Assembly: GCA_034620365.1 (NCBI GenBank)
Contig: JAQGEQ010000045.1
Location: 186,001 to 250,000, forward strand
Direction: 5' to 3'
From: Pegea sp. RAD2-039
Taxonomy: Eukaryota; Chordata; Thaliacea; Salpida; Salpidae
Length of the DNA stretch: 64,000 nt
Within the stretch, counting starts at the first letter, position 1. Each line of letters begins with the position of its first letter. Shown piece after piece: positions 12,103 to 24,860 of this stretch. The notes below the pieces were generated by a model that worked only from the letters and a program-made list of their open reading frames with translations, did no database searches and was not told the origin of the DNA. The translations under genes and the position numbers were made by a program.

Positions 12103-13591
12103 CTTCTAAGTTTTGTCGACGACGATGCTGATGATGATGGTAATTTTGAATTTGCAGAACAATTTTATTCCATTCAATTAAACTTTACCTACAAATCACT
12201 TTTTTTTTGCATGATTTGTTGTTGAATGTATTCTGTGATACAGAAATTTTTCTAAGACTACCAAATACCGATCATTAATAATTGTTAAAAACTGATCTAA
12301 GCAAACCAAGTAGAAAACGATGTTGCCTTTTATCTACTAGATATTTAATTTCGTTCTGTTTCTTTTGTAGGGGTAGAAACAGATCTACTATTATATCTTT
12401 GGTGCTTTTGTAATATCTTTGTTTAACACTTACCTATCCTTATAAACTTTCCTTCCAGGTTTTGAATGTTTTCATTGATGAATTTACAAGACAGCTTTTT
12501 TTGTAATAAATCTGTGCTGTTAGATATCAAATAACATAGATATCAACTAAATAAATGTCGAGTGTTCTACAACCCTATTATTGAAAGAAATTTTTAAGCT
12601 TTTAGCCAACATCAGTTACTTAGATATTTGGTTTATAGAAATGTTATAGTTCAACTACTACAGTTCAAGTACTGATAAATGACACAATCGCTTATACCAA
12701 AACTTCTTGCATAATTCCACATTATCAGTTACATACAACTCTAGTAGAAGCTTTAAGGAAAAATTGTTTTTTGGAATGCAACCCAATTGTCAAATAAAAA
12801 CAACAATATACTTTTTTATCTATGTGAAAAATTCTAAATTTATTATTTTGTTTAACTACTAAAGAATCATAAGTATTATGATACTAACAGTAAGTTAGCT
12901 TTAAAAAAGGAAGTACAATTTTATACAAAACTTAATTTAGAACAAATCAGTGGTATAGTAGTAGTAACGAAAAATACATATCAGCGTGAGACTGAAATTT
13001 GTTCTAATCAGTCATACGACTTCAAACTTTTGGCTTTTAAGAAAAAAAATACCAAGTATGTACGGAAAGGTTTCTGAAGTAACCATCTTTATCAAAATAG
13101 TTAGAATAATTTTGATTTCAAACAATTTTCATTCAAAAAAAGTTTGCGATAAATAGATATTTTGATTATATGTAATTAAGAATTGACAAAACCTTAGAGT
13201 AAGTCAAAAATAAGCCAAGTATGTAAAAAGCCATAATGTTGAGAAAAATTCGAAAGCATGAAAGTTCGAAATGTTGTTTGTAAATAGTCAAAATTCAACT
13301 TTTGGTTAAATACAAGCTATTATATTTTAATTTTTCAACTTTTTAGAAAAGTAAATTATATATTTAATTACTTATATATAATTAAAACTAATTTAGTAAA
13401 GAATGATTAAATTAAAAGATTAAATTTTTCTACTATAAAGATACAATAAATACTATTTATAAATGTAAACATTATTATTTAATTATATTTTATATTAGGT
13501 ATAAGACTTTTAAATGAACAAAGATATTATTTATTCAAAATACAAATAATAATTTTGCTACTTTTGAAATTTGTAGATTTTCAAGAATACT
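12103..13591. other. Intergenic region between the RNF4-like and PARL-like genes
   Basis: A/T-rich; no conserved exon, RNA gene or repeat recognised. Confidence 0.4.
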
Positions 13592-15347
13592 ATGAGTATT
13601 TTAAGCTCAGCTTCTATATTTAGAAACTTTTGTTGTAAAAGTAGAAGTTTTCAGCGTGTAGAAAGTCAAATAAAACCTAAAAAAATATTAAAAATTTCAC
13701 CAACTTTATTGCTACTTGCAAAACAATCTCTTCTAACTACAAATGTGAGTCACTTTAATTAACTATGTTTATTTATTCATATAAATAATATATTATCATA
13801 TTATTTTTAAATAACGGATTTTATTTCTTATTGAGTCATAAAAAAGGATTTTATTTAACATTGATTAAAAAAAATCACTAAAATTTTAGAGTATTAAGAT
13901 TGTCAACTTTTTTCAGGGAGTATTTGGGATCTTTGCATTTCGTGGTATCCTTGAAAGCAATCAATCTCATAATAAGCAATATTTAATGAAAGTAGATGAC
14001 TGGAAAATTCATTTTAATTCTAAGGTTTATAATATTTGTACTTTATCTCAAATATACTAATCTTGTATTCACAGAGTCTAGTGTTACAAGGACCTGATAA
14101 ACTCACAAAAGATCATTTAATTACTGACAAGGATATTCAAAAATTTTTATTTAATATTACATCTTTAAATCTTTTTACAACAGTCTTATGGATAACCGAA
14201 GATAGAGATGACATACAGATGAAGAAGTATTTTATTTATTCTCCATTTTTAAGTAATTACAGAATATTCAAATTCACTTTATCAGTTTATGTTTTGCTCT
14301 TATCTAGATCAGATATTTTAGAAATAATTCCTTTTTATTATAACTTTCTTGTAATTAAAGTTCTAATTATCAAATAATTTGTGATTCAGGTAACACCAGT
14401 TCAGCTTCAATTTTTCTTTCACTCTTTTTGCATCCAACGTTTAGCAGTTTATATGTTAATATGTGTCTCTTGATGATGTCAGGTTGTTTATGGAATGCAT
14501 CTCAACCTTATACTTACTTTGGAGAGGTTATTATTTTATTTAATTCCTTTTAAATCTTATACAAAATGTTTAAAAGAAGATAAAAAAGTTTTGGTTCTTT
14601 ATAAGATAAATTTTATGTATTTATAGATGTGCGCTAACAGTTCAAAAAAAAATTCAATAATAGTTTATGAGATAATAAATTGAAAAAATGTTGATGATAT
14701 ATTTTAATAATATTTCCAGAAATTTCACAAACCTATTGACACATTTTGTTTGTACATTTCATCTGGACTCATTTCAAATTTGTTAACTTTTGCATGTCAA
14801 TGCCTCACTAAAAGTCATACAGATTTGTATGGTGCTTCAGGTACTACAACCAACCAATAAAAACTCTCATCTCACTAAATAATTTCTACAGGAGCCAGCA
14901 TGGGTTTGATCGGGTATTTTTTGACTAAATATCCTGATAAAGAAATTCAATTGGATGAAGATATTGTTCTGAAATATCGTCAATTATTCATCAGTTTCTT
15001 GATTATTCAATCTCTGTTGGCTCTGATGATATTTGTAATTTCAAATTCAATTTTTACAAATCATCTGTTTGGTTTCCTGTTTGGGTGGTAAGCTAATTTT
15101 AATCATATTATCAAACTTTATTTCAAAATCTTAAATTGATTAGAATTATTCTAATATTTTAAAATAAACTATTTTAAATTTAGATAAAATTATAATTTTC
15201 AGCTGGTTTGCTTTATATGGTGAAGATATATTCAGACTTTTCAGTAATTTTTTCTGTGATAAATGGAACAAAATAAATGGTTCAACTCCAAAAGAAAATC
15301 TCTTAACAAAAGCAACAGATGTTCTAATGAATAATTTTCATCTTTAG
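13592..15347 (+). CDS. PARL: Mitochondrial rhomboid protease, PARL-like
   Basis: PARL is an intramembrane serine protease of the mitochondrial inner membrane that cleaves PINK1, PGAM5 and other substrates. Seven exons in phase (13592-13744, 13917-14024, 14075-14252, 14390-14526, 14720-14840, 14892-15087, 15203-15347) give 345 aa. The first ~35 residues are rich in Ser/Arg/Lys and lack acids at the start, as in a mitochondrial presequence. The HPTFSSLYVNM segment corresponds to the conserved loop before the Asn-Met of rhomboids. YGASGAS contains the nucleophile (Ser232 by this model), and the late helix NHLFGFLFG supplies His290. Sequence outside these motifs is quite divergent from vertebrate PARL. 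AATAAA occurs at 15426-15431, ~80 bp past the stop. Confidence 0.85.
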
Positions 15348-17109
15348 AAAAAATGGTCAAAAGCTATTTTAAATTTCAGCTTTGTTTGATTCTTGTAATC
15401 AATTTTCTTTCCTTGATTTTTATTGAATAAATCATTATAAGAAATTTCGTAAAATTAACTATCTAAATAAAAAGAAAGTTTTTACTTTTCTGTTCATTTG
15501 ATAATTTGTGTTTTATACTTTTTCTAGTAACTTTTTTTGTTTAGTGATTCTGTTTGAATAAAAAGATTTTTATAAAGTTTAGTTGATAATACCAATTATT
15601 AGTAAATATTCTTCAAAAACATCTTTAGATTCACACTCAGAATAAAATTAACTTCTCATTTAATTATTCTCTGTGTTCATAAATAATAATCAGATGAAAC
15701 CAATATAAATAACTTTGACAAAATTGTTCAAGTTTTATAAAAAGTACAAGATTCAGTAGTGATACATACATACAAAAATGACCTTCTTGTAAACATTAAA
15801 GTCTCAAATAGTTTGTGTTAAAAACTTTTAATCAAATATTTGCTGTTGTTTTTATCAAGTAATAAATTAGTTGCTGAACGAGGTGAGGGATATGTGGCTA
15901 TACAACAGATATTTGTGGAAATTCTTTATGCTTCGGTTTATTAAACAGAAAATCTACCATCTTGTTGTATCTATAAAAAATTATAGCTTTGTTGATACTT
16001 TCAATAATTGTGTTGCTAGAAAGAACCAAAAACCTTTTGAAGAACTCAAAAAAAGTGCTTAATAAACTTGTCTACTGAATTTGTCAATGTCTACAACCTT
16101 TAGACTAGATAATAACTTTAGGCCCCAAATAATATCCATTAGTAAATATTGATTCATGAAAACGCAAACTTGATTAGAAGCTCGACTAAAAAAACGCTTT
16201 ATTACAATTTTAGAAGAAGATTTATTAGAATGTGTCTTTTCAAAAGAGCTTTGGGGTAAATAAGTCTGTTTCTCTAGTCATCTAAGCTATGAAAAGCCCA
16301 AATAGTAAGTTGAGGACCACTTAAAAATGCTTTTGGTTTTACTAAGAATAAAATTGTTTTTTTTTGTATTTCTATTAAAAGAATAAGATGTGATTTCTAC
16401 ATTTTTGTAACGTAATCATCTTTACTTTAGAATTTTAATAACTTTAACTGAAGTTATTATTTACATCGTAAACTGAGTTTTAAAATGCCTTAGAAAGTCT
16501 CTTTTTGTTTTGTATAATCTGTTTAATAAAAATTTCAAAACATAAATTTGTTTTCATTAAGTCGAAATTGTTCAAGTAAGAAAAATTATAAAAAATACAT
16601 AGGAAAAATTTAGGAAAAATGTTGAAATAAAAACTTTTTCAAAGTCACCCTATATAGTATATAAAAACTTCACAAGATCGTAGCAAGAAAGGTTCATTTA
16701 TTCGGTTATTTATTCTTCTTTTATTTCAAACATTATTTCGTTAAAAGGAAAACAAAGTTATTTGATTGCTATCAATTTTTCATTATAGTTTCTTAAGTTA
16801 TAATTACTTATAAAGTTTTTACTTTAGCAAATGTTGTCAAACTAAAGCATTTAGTCTTTTGCTTTATTTAAGTATTATAATAGTACTTATAAAAGACAAT
16901 TTATAAAAGTGTTTCATAAATACATTTTTGATAATAAGTATTTTTGACCGAATAATCTTTGATTCATTTTAATATCCTTTTCTTATTTCAGATAATATAA
17001 TTACAGCAAGGCCTACAAATTGGGTTCAACAATGCAAGGTAAAAAAGTTGATCGTATTTTGATAGCTTATTTACAGTAAAATTGTACAATAATTATTTAC
17101 AGTAAAACC
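15348..17109. other. Intergenic A/T-rich region
   Basis: A 63-codon frame at 15871-16062 has no conserved feature. Other frames there also look protein-like for short runs (VAIQQIFVEILYASVY), so an eroded gene or element is possible. Nothing firm. Confidence 0.35.
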
Positions 17110-17209
17110 AGTATCACTCGAAACCAAATATTTCATCTCAACAATCTTTCTAAAGGTTTATACGTGAATGGAATTGATGTAACGAATTTGGCTTCTATGT
17201 GTAAGCTAA
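17110..17209 (+). pseudogene. Partial duplicate of acyl-CoA dehydrogenase intron 9/exon 10
   Basis: About 100 bp match 21602-21702 of the acyl-CoA dehydrogenase gene. The ~75-bp core from ATTTCATCTCAACAATC through exon start GTTTATACGTGAA to GTGTAAGCTAA differs at one base. Intron sequence is included, so it is a genomic rather than a processed copy. Same strand, 4.5 kb upstream of the parent. No other exon of the gene was found nearby, so it cannot code for the enzyme. Confidence 0.85.
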
Positions 17210-18962
17210 TTTTGTCTACAAATTTCAACAATTTGAATATTAAGAAAAGTTTCCACTAATCAGATATATTTCAGTTTTAAAGATTTTCATTTTATAGATG
17301 AGGTATAAACAAATAAGAGATATCCTAAAAGCTCTAAGGTATATGTCAGAAAATAAAACTGAATTGCCAATTGATAACATATTCATGATTTTTATACGAT
17401 ATTAAAAATGTTCAATTAAATTCATTAAATTCATGTTTCAAGATTAAATTACTGAAAATAGTCTAACGTTGAAATCTTTTTTATAAAAACACAATTCGAT
17501 TGTAGGTATAAGAGATATTTAGTAAATTAGATACTTCATATTTATAGTAATTCTTAAATTTGACTGACTGCCTTATAGTAAATGCATAATATCGAAATGA
17601 AAATCTTTGAAAACTAAAACGAGTTTTGATATTGCTAAATTTAAGTGTGAATTAAAAATTCTTACATAGAATATTAACAGTTTTTAATATTGGCTATTCA
17701 ATTTTTTTTAAATTTTGTTCTTTATTTATTATTTTATTTTTTAAAATTTTGGGAAAGATTATTTTATTTTTGAATGTAATTTTTTCGGTAAGGAAAAATT
17801 AAAAATTTCTATCGAGTCTTAATTAGAATGCCTTGCTGAAGCTTATATTTTCATAACTAATTTGAATTTTTCTTATTCAGTTCCTTATTTAGTTAGTATT
17901 TTGACTTTGGTAGGACGATCTAATGATTAGATATTAGTAATGGTTCAAAAAACTATGAAAAATAGGTTTCAGTTTTGTTAAAAATAATAAGATTTAGCTA
18001 AGTATCCTTTGTATCTAATAAATAAATTAGCAGAAAGTTTTTTTTTGATAATTAAGAATTTAAAAAAATGAGATTTAAATCTTACATACGTAATATAAGA
18101 ATTTAAGCCATTTAAGAAATATAACATTATGGCCAATTTGTCTGTAATTTCAATTGGCGCTTCTAACTTTCAGTTTATACTTTATTTTCTTATAGCCATT
18201 AATAATGGCTGTTCAATCTAATATAGAATTTATTCTTTAATATTCTTAAATATGAAATATAAATCTGAAATTTAATTCATGCAATACTTAAAATTACTTG
18301 GCATTAAAAGAATATTTTCAAAACTTTTATTATAATTCTAGGCGTAATAAATTTCACATTATAATTTAAAAAAGATTTAATTCTAAAGTATAGGTCAATA
18401 ATACTTTTATTTTTACTTGGAGTTTTAATTTTATAATATTTGTTAATAAAATATTTGGCTTATTTATTGTTTCTTTTTTGAATAATTTTGTTAAAATATT
18501 TTATAAATTTGTTTTTTATTAAGTAAAATAAATAAAAAAAATTTATTATATATTTATCATGATTTATAAGTTTTCCTAGAATATTTTAATATTTATAAAT
18601 TATTATATTTTTTTATGAATTTCTATAAATAAGAATTGCTCCAAGGGTTTTTAGATTTCAATCTTATATATATCAAATACAATTGAGAAATTGGAATTTT
18701 TTATATTTCAGTTTTCATCTATTTATTTGTTTTTTAAAAAGATTATTAAGTTATAAATTAAAACTAGAAAAGTTTAAAAACAATTTAAAGTTTTAAATGT
18801 AAAAAGTACCAAGTAAAAGAAATAAATTTTTTATATAATTATTTTCTTTCCATAAATATTATTTTTGTTAATTAATTGGTATCTTTATCTTTTCTACAAA
18901 AATCTCACTTTTTTAGCTTCTATAATTTAATTTTTTTTTCAGAATTTTCTAGTAAGTGAATC
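17210..18962. other. Intergenic A/T-rich region upstream of RNPS1
   Basis: No conserved exon. A strong polypyrimidine tract plus AG at 18925-18942, just before the RNPS1 start, looks like a 3' splice site, suggesting a 5'-UTR intron or a trans-splice acceptor. Confidence 0.4.
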
Positions 18963-19718
18963 ATGACTATTAAAGAGGGAAATGAAGATGGTGCTGAAGA
19001 AAAAAGAGGTAGACCCAGAGCAAGAGCAAACAGATATTCTTCTGATTCTGGCAGCAGCTCTTCTTCATCAAGTTCATCCTCCTCTTCAAACGGGAGTAGT
19101 TCTAGTGATGATTCTAGCTCCAATTCTAGCTTCGAACGTCCTCCAAAGAGAGCTCCAGCCAATGAACGTAAAGAAAATAATGCTGTAAAGAAGAAAGGAA
19201 CAGAACCTCCAGTTCGCCAGCGATCTCCTCATAGACCTCCAAGAAGAGAGTTTAAGAGTCCAAGTCCTAAGCCAGCTAAATTAGTTGTGAATAACTTAAC
19301 AAAAAATGTCACTAAAGATCACGTGATGGAGATCTTCTCTTATTATGGTAAGATCAAAAATATTGATTTTCCAACTGAAAGATTTGGTAACTCAAGATTA
19401 CTGGCGTATGTGGAGTATGAAGATCATGCTGAGGCGGATAAAGCTCAGAAGTTTATGGATGGGGGGCAAATTGATGGGCAAGTTGTTGGGATTCGTCCTG
19501 TGTTACCAATGAGACGGAGACCACCACCTCCAAGAAGACATTCGCCGCCGATGGGGATGAGAGGTGGTTGGCATCATCACCATCCTCCTCCTTGGAGAAG
19601 ATCTCCTCCGAGAAGAAGAAGATCTCCTCCGAGAAGAATAAGATCCCCTATTAGAAGAAGAAGTCCTCCCCGTCGTCGACGAGAAAGATCAAAGAGTTCT
19701 TCGAGTGAATCCCGTTGA
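18963..19718 (+). CDS. RNPS1: RNA-binding protein with serine-rich domain 1
   Basis: RNPS1 is a peripheral exon-junction-complex/ASAP component that promotes splicing and nonsense-mediated decay in the nucleus. The gene is a single uninterrupted 251-aa frame. Residues ~25-58 are poly-Ser-rich. A single RRM spans ~104-181, with RNP2-like KLVVNNLTKNV, NVTKDHVMEIFSYYGKIKNI (the RNPS1 signature) and RNP1-like LLAYVEYE, followed by FMDGGQIDGQ. The tail is Arg/Pro/Ser-rich (RRRSPPRR-type repeats) and ends SSSESR. The ATG at 18963 lies ~20 nt after a likely splice acceptor. AATAAA is at 19846-19851. It is one of only two intronless coding frames in the window. Confidence 0.95.
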   Translation: MTIKEGNEDGAEEKRGRPRARANRYSSDSGSSSSSSSSSSSSNGSSSSDDSSSNSSFERPPKRAPANERKENNAVKKKGTEPPVRQRSPHRPPRREFKSPSPKPAKLVVNNLTKNVTKDHVMEIFSYYGKIKNIDFPTERFGNSRLLAYVEYEDHAEADKAQKFMDGGQIDGQVVGIRPVLPMRRRPPPPRRHSPPMGMRGGWHHHHPPPWRRSPPRRRRSPPRRIRSPIRRRSPPRRRRERSKSSSSESR

Positions 19719-19958
19719 AGTGTCTCAGTAACTTTTGTTGTTACATAAATGATGTCTCTGATAAATCTATTTCATTTTCAGTTAACTTTTAAGCTCTGGT
19801 TTTTAGATGTTTTAAGTGAAAGAGTTTTGTTTTGTTAAATCGTTAAATAAAATTAGATTTACAGATTCTTGTTAAAATCATTTTAAGCTAAAATAGAATT
19901 GTTATAATTAGGTGTTAAGGTTTTTTTTATAATTTAAAATCTGATCTAAAATTTGATT

Positions 19959-21943
19959 ATGATTACTTTGAGGAATCTAGTTGGTAGAAGAAGCAATTCA
20001 CTTTTGCTGTGAGTAATTATATTAACAAAAGTTATTTGAATTTTCCATATTTTCATAAGTTTTAAAATCAAGTTTTTTAATTTCTTATAAACAAAAATTG
20101 AATCCAATAAATTTGATTGATTGATATAATTTGAATCACATTTTTATAAATCAAAATATCTTTATATAGGACTAGAACATGTAACCATAAATCCGTCTGT
20201 TCCAAACATACTAATACTGGATGCTGGGAACTTGAAGATGAATCTATATTTACAAAAGATCACGAACAACTAAGATCTTCTCTGAACAAAGTATCTTCTC
20301 CGTTCTTCTAATCAGTTTTTTCAAGATTTAAAAAGATTAAAAATCATTTTTTTAAAGTTTAATTCTAGTGTTGTTGATTCCAAATAACCTCTTTTAGATC
20401 ATTCAACAAGAAATTAATCCATTTGTTGAAGCTTGGGAAGCAAATAAATCTTTCCCTGCTCGTGAAGTGTTTAAAACTTTAGGAAATGCCGGATTTCTAG
20501 GAGTAACTAAACCTACAGGTGAGATAACAACACCCAGAATCATTTTATGATTCTAACTTGTAGAGTATGGTGGACTTGGTCTTGATTATAGTTACAGTCT
20601 AGCTGTAGCAGAAGAGCTTGGTAACATCCGATGTGGAGGAATCCCAATGGCTATTGGAGTTCAAACTGATATGGCGACTCCTGCCCTTGCCAGGTACCCC
20701 TAAAAAGTTCATCTATTTGATCTCGAAATTAAAAATGGTTTCTTGTGACGCTGACTGAAAGTTGATTGATTTTTTTGCAAGATTTGGAGGCCATGATTTG
20801 AAAGAACGCTTTTTAGAACCTTCAATCAAAGGGGACATGGTCGCCTGTTTGGGAGTTAGTGAGACAGGAGCAGGATCTGATGTAGCAAGTACTTCATCTA
20901 AATGATCAGATTCTAATTGTTGATTGTAAAAATGTTCACAGGCATAAAAACAACTGCAAAGACAGACGGAGAAGATTATATCATTAACGGAGGCAAGATG
21001 TGGACCACTAATGGAGTCCAGGTTAGTTTGCTTGGGTCAAAATCTATATTTTGTGACTCTTAAACTGATGTAGGCTGATTGGATGTGTTGTCTTGCTAAC
21101 ACATCTGAAGGAGCAGCTCATGTCAATAAATCTTTGATTTGTATTCCGATGGATACGCCAGGAGTAACTGTTGCTAAACAGATCGAAAAAATAGGGATGT
21201 TGTCTGCTGATACTGCCCAAGTTAGCTTATCCAACTCATCTTCATCTTTAAATGAGACTTTTTAGATATTTTTGGAGGATGTTAGAGTCCCTAAAAGTTT
21301 TCGTATAGGTGATGAAGGGAAAGGTTTTACTTATCAAATGTTACAGTTTCAAGAAGAACGTCTTTGGTGTGCTGCTGTTGGTTAGTTTGATGTAACATCT
21401 TCATCATCTGATCATCATAAAAGATCTTATTCCCAGCTCTTCGTCCAATCGAAATGATGATTGAAGAGACTATCAAATACACAGAAACTCGAAAAATATT
21501 TGGAAAAGCAGTTCTTGATAATCAATCAGTCCACTTCCGGCTAGCCGAGCTACAAACGGAAGTTGAACTTCTCCGAGCTCTTATATATCGTTCTGTTGGT
21601 TAGTATCAATCAAAACCAACAGATTTCATCTCAACAATCTTTCTAAAGGTTTATACGTGAAAGGAATTGATGTAACGAATTTGGCTTCTATGTGTAAGCT
21701 AAAGGCGGGAAGGTTAACTCGTGAAGCAAGTGACGCATGTCTTCAATATTGGGGTGGAATGGGTTTTACTTATGAGAATATGGTTTCAAGATACTATCGG
21801 TTAGTTCCTCTAAGATTATATCTTTGTAACTGAAGTCTTTTCACAGCGATTTGAGGCTTACATCAATTGGAGGTGGTGCCGATGAAGTTATGTTATCTAT
21901 CATCTGTAAATATATGGGAACTTTACCAAAACCCAACAAATAA
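19959..21943 (+). CDS. Acyl-CoA dehydrogenase family flavoprotein
   Basis: Catalyses FAD-dependent alpha,beta-dehydrogenation of an acyl-CoA in mitochondria; substrate not assignable here. Eleven exons in phase (19959-20008, 20170-20290, 20398-20518, 20564-20693, 20782-20888, 20942-21021, 21074-21220, 21266-21380, 21437-21598, 21649-21799, 21847-21943) give 426 aa. The first ~25 residues look like a mitochondrial presequence. Signatures include EYGGLGLDYSYSLAVAEELG, the ACAD signature GVSETGAGSDV, NGGKMWTTNG, DEGKGFTYQM, RKIFGKAVLDNQ and QYWGGMGFTYEN with GGGADEVM near the end. It resembles the long-chain/isovaleryl-like invertebrate 'probable acyl-CoA dehydrogenase' group more than short-chain enzymes, but the subfamily is inferred. 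A stray copy of exon 10 lies at 17.1 kb. Confidence 0.9.
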
Positions 21944-22209
21944 ACCTTCTTTACAAGATTTTTATTTAATTTTTTATTTAAAATTTCAATTTTTTTCGTG
22001 ATTTAAGCTGTATGTAAAGTGATTTTCCTTTTTTTCGTATATATTGATCTTCTGATGCAATAGTTTCAATTAAAATCAACTTTTGATCGTTTAGTATATC
22101 TCAGAAGACAAAATTCATGTTGATTCGTATATTCAGAAATAAATTGAATCAAAACTAGGATTGAAACTTGTTCAATTGATTCGTGTTTTGAAAATTCTGA
22201 TTTGATTTT
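21944..22209. other. Gap between acyl-CoA dehydrogenase and LINE
   Basis: A/T-rich; presumed 3' end of the dehydrogenase transcript. Nothing else seen. Confidence 0.4.
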
Positions 22210-23795
22210 ATGAAGAGACATTTATTTATTTATTTTATTTATTACAATAAATGCGAAGGAGGGTGCCTAAAGAGAGCACCTCTCGCTAACACACATTCTC
22301 ACAAATTAGATCTATTTGACGTGTAAACGAAAAAGTATATGACAATGAAGAATTGCACAGAATCATAGTATTGTAAAGGAGAAAAATTCACAGTTTAGAA
22401 ATGGCAATGTTGGCGATATTATAACAATTCAGCTTTTTCTTGAACAGCATAAGTGATTTTGACATGACAATCTCTGATGGCAGATTGTTCCATGTACTGA
22501 TTGTGCGGTATGAGAAAAAACTTAATCTGGTTAACGTTGCTGGTGGAGTGGGCTTATTAAGATGTAATTTATGTCTTATAAGTTGATATAACTTGAGGGA
22601 GGGACTAATGGAAAAAAAGTCATCAAACTGAAGATCAATTAGGTTGTGAATAATTTTAAAAATCAGAATAAGGTCGTATTTAACTCTTCGGATTTCCAAA
22701 GTATCTATATTGAAGAAGCTGAGACGATGCTTATAACTCTCGTATTTGATATTAAGTTTCCTGCAAACCAATCTCGTAAATGTTGCCTGAACAGATTCGA
22801 TTTTTCTGATATCACCAACTTGATATGGCATCCATGCACTGACATTGTATTCAAGAATAGGGCGTATGTACAGTTTGAAAAGGTTGACGAAAAACCATGG
22901 ATCTTTAGAATTAAAAGTCTTTATGATGAGGTGGACAAGCTTGATAGATTTTCCAAAGATTCTGGAAACATAACTGTGCCATTTGAAGTCAGATGTCAGA
23001 GTAATGCCGAGGTCTATGACTGAGGATACTCGTTCAAGAATGGATCCATTGATGTAATATTGGTTGCTGAAGTTGGCCGCTGGCTTACGGGAGAATGTTA
23101 TAACTTCAGACTTTGTTGGCTGGATTTTAAGTTGCCAATTCGCAGACCAGTTTTCTACAATGTTTAGTGCAGTTTGGAGTTTTGAGTGAGAACCAGATAA
23201 TAGCTTGATGTCATCTGCATACACAAACACACTGACATTGTCTACTGTTATTAGTCTTCTGATGAGGTCTTCAATGAAAATCAAAAAGAGAAGTGGACCC
23301 AGAACGGAACCCTGAGGAACGCCGCTGGTGACTTTACTAGGAGTAGATAAAGATCTTTCTGCACTGGTTCGTTGGGTTCTACCTGATAAGAAATCTTCAA
23401 TCCATTTTAAGATGGAGTTGCTGATTTTTATATTTTTCAATACAGTAATGAGCTTGTTGTGTGGAACAGAATCAAAAGCTTTAGCAAAATCAAGGTATAT
23501 GATGTCACATGGAGTATTACTTTCGTAATGAGCTGTAAGCTCATTGAAAAAAGTGAGATGTTGAGTCAAAGAAGATCTTTGCTTAACAAAGCCATGCTGG
23601 GCATCAGATATTAGATGATGCTCCGTCAAATGGCTAGTTATATGGTTGTGAATGATATGTTCTTGAGTTCTGCAGATAACCGAAGTCAGCGAAACTGGTC
23701 TGTAGTTAAGTGCAGTGTTTCTGGGACCCTTCTTATAAATTGGAGTAATAATAGCGTTCTTCCAAATTTGTGGAAGTCTTCCCCATCATTTATTT
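22210..23795 (-). mobile_element. 5'-truncated CR1/jockey-type LINE with open RT frame
   Basis: A continuous minus-strand frame of about 465 codons (23785 to 22388) encodes a reverse transcriptase without an upstream endonuclease. Motifs in order: WKNAIITPIYKKG and NYRPVSLTS (RT 0-1), IIYLDFAKAFDSVPHNKL (motif A), SGVPQGSVLGPLLF (motif B), FVYADDIKLL (catalytic YADD) and DLGITLTSDFKWH. The C-terminal region has LFKLYIRPILEYNVSAWMP and WNNLPSEIV. The 3' UTR carries a GAGGTGC...GCACC hairpin and a tail of TAAA/ATTT repeats at 22219-22250. The frame lacks ORF1 and endonuclease, so this copy is truncated, but its RT shows no stop. CATTTATTT flanks both ends and may be a target-site duplication, though the tail makes this ambiguous. 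Clade placement is inference. Confidence 0.88.
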
Positions 23796-24860
23796 CGAAA
23801 ATAAATCGATTCGTTATATAAATTTCAATTTGTTCTTTAGTTGTAATTTGATCTTCAAAATATTCTAGATGTTTTATATCAGTTGATTATTAAATTTATT
23901 TCAAGCTTTTATCAAAAGGTAATATTTAAAGCTTGTTAATAAATATTAAAAAGTGTTTTAAAACTGTATTAGGCAAGGTGTTTGGTTATGAGTTTTAACA
24001 TTTAGAATTTTCTTGAGTCTGCACCCTACTAGTTTTGATTTGGAAGCAAGTGATGCTGACTTCAATCTAACAAGTGTAGCAAAACACTTAATAAAAGCTA
24101 TCAAAGTAGATTTAGCATTAAGACAAAAGCTAGTTCTATAAAAGCCTGATTTGTAAATACATATGGAGGTTTTTAGTGCCTCTAACTTTTCCTTATATAC
24201 TTAAATATAGATTAATATACTCCCAGTAAAAGATATTCTGTCTTTCTACCAAATGTTTTCAAGAGAAGACGAATGGATGAACTCAGACTGCTACATTTGC
24301 AGCTGTTTATGCTAGATGCAGTTCTACATGCATATCGAAGTAGCTATATAACGATTTCTCTTCTTAAAGTTGAAATATTTTAACTAAAAGAAAACCAAAG
24401 AAGCAATCAAATGTAGGAATTAGAATTTGGATTACAACTTGAGTGTTTGAGACTTGCTAGATTTATCACAAATAACTTTTATTTAGTAAATAATTGATCT
24501 TCACAAGACAAGAAAACTACTTACAACCACCAAGCAAGCTCTCACTAGTTCTCTTTAACATCGCCAAGTAGTTTGAGATACAATTACTGGACATATAAGA
24601 TACATTTTATTTTGAAACAGATGTCAACTCAACAAAAGAGGTTACTAAACTAAATTTATCAGTTCTAAATCGAACTACTTTTGAAATTGTTTTACTATCT
24701 ACAGGATAAACTACAAACACGGACAGCAAGTCTGGGAGAAAATAGTTTGTTTACAAGTTAATTCGGTCAAATAGTTACGGAACAAGTATATGCAATCACA
24801 TGTAACCAGATGAGTGCTTCTTATGATAAATGGAACATAAGATCTTATAGAAGATACGAA
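23796..24860. other. Intergenic region
   Basis: A/T-rich; no conserved exon or repeat recognised. Confidence 0.4.

Noticed and set aside
15871..16062. 63-codon frame
   Set aside because: No conserved feature; alternative frames look equally protein-like, so at best an eroded element.
22646..23821. Several 60-125-codon plus-strand frames
   Set aside because: Antisense shadows of the LINE reverse-transcriptase frame.
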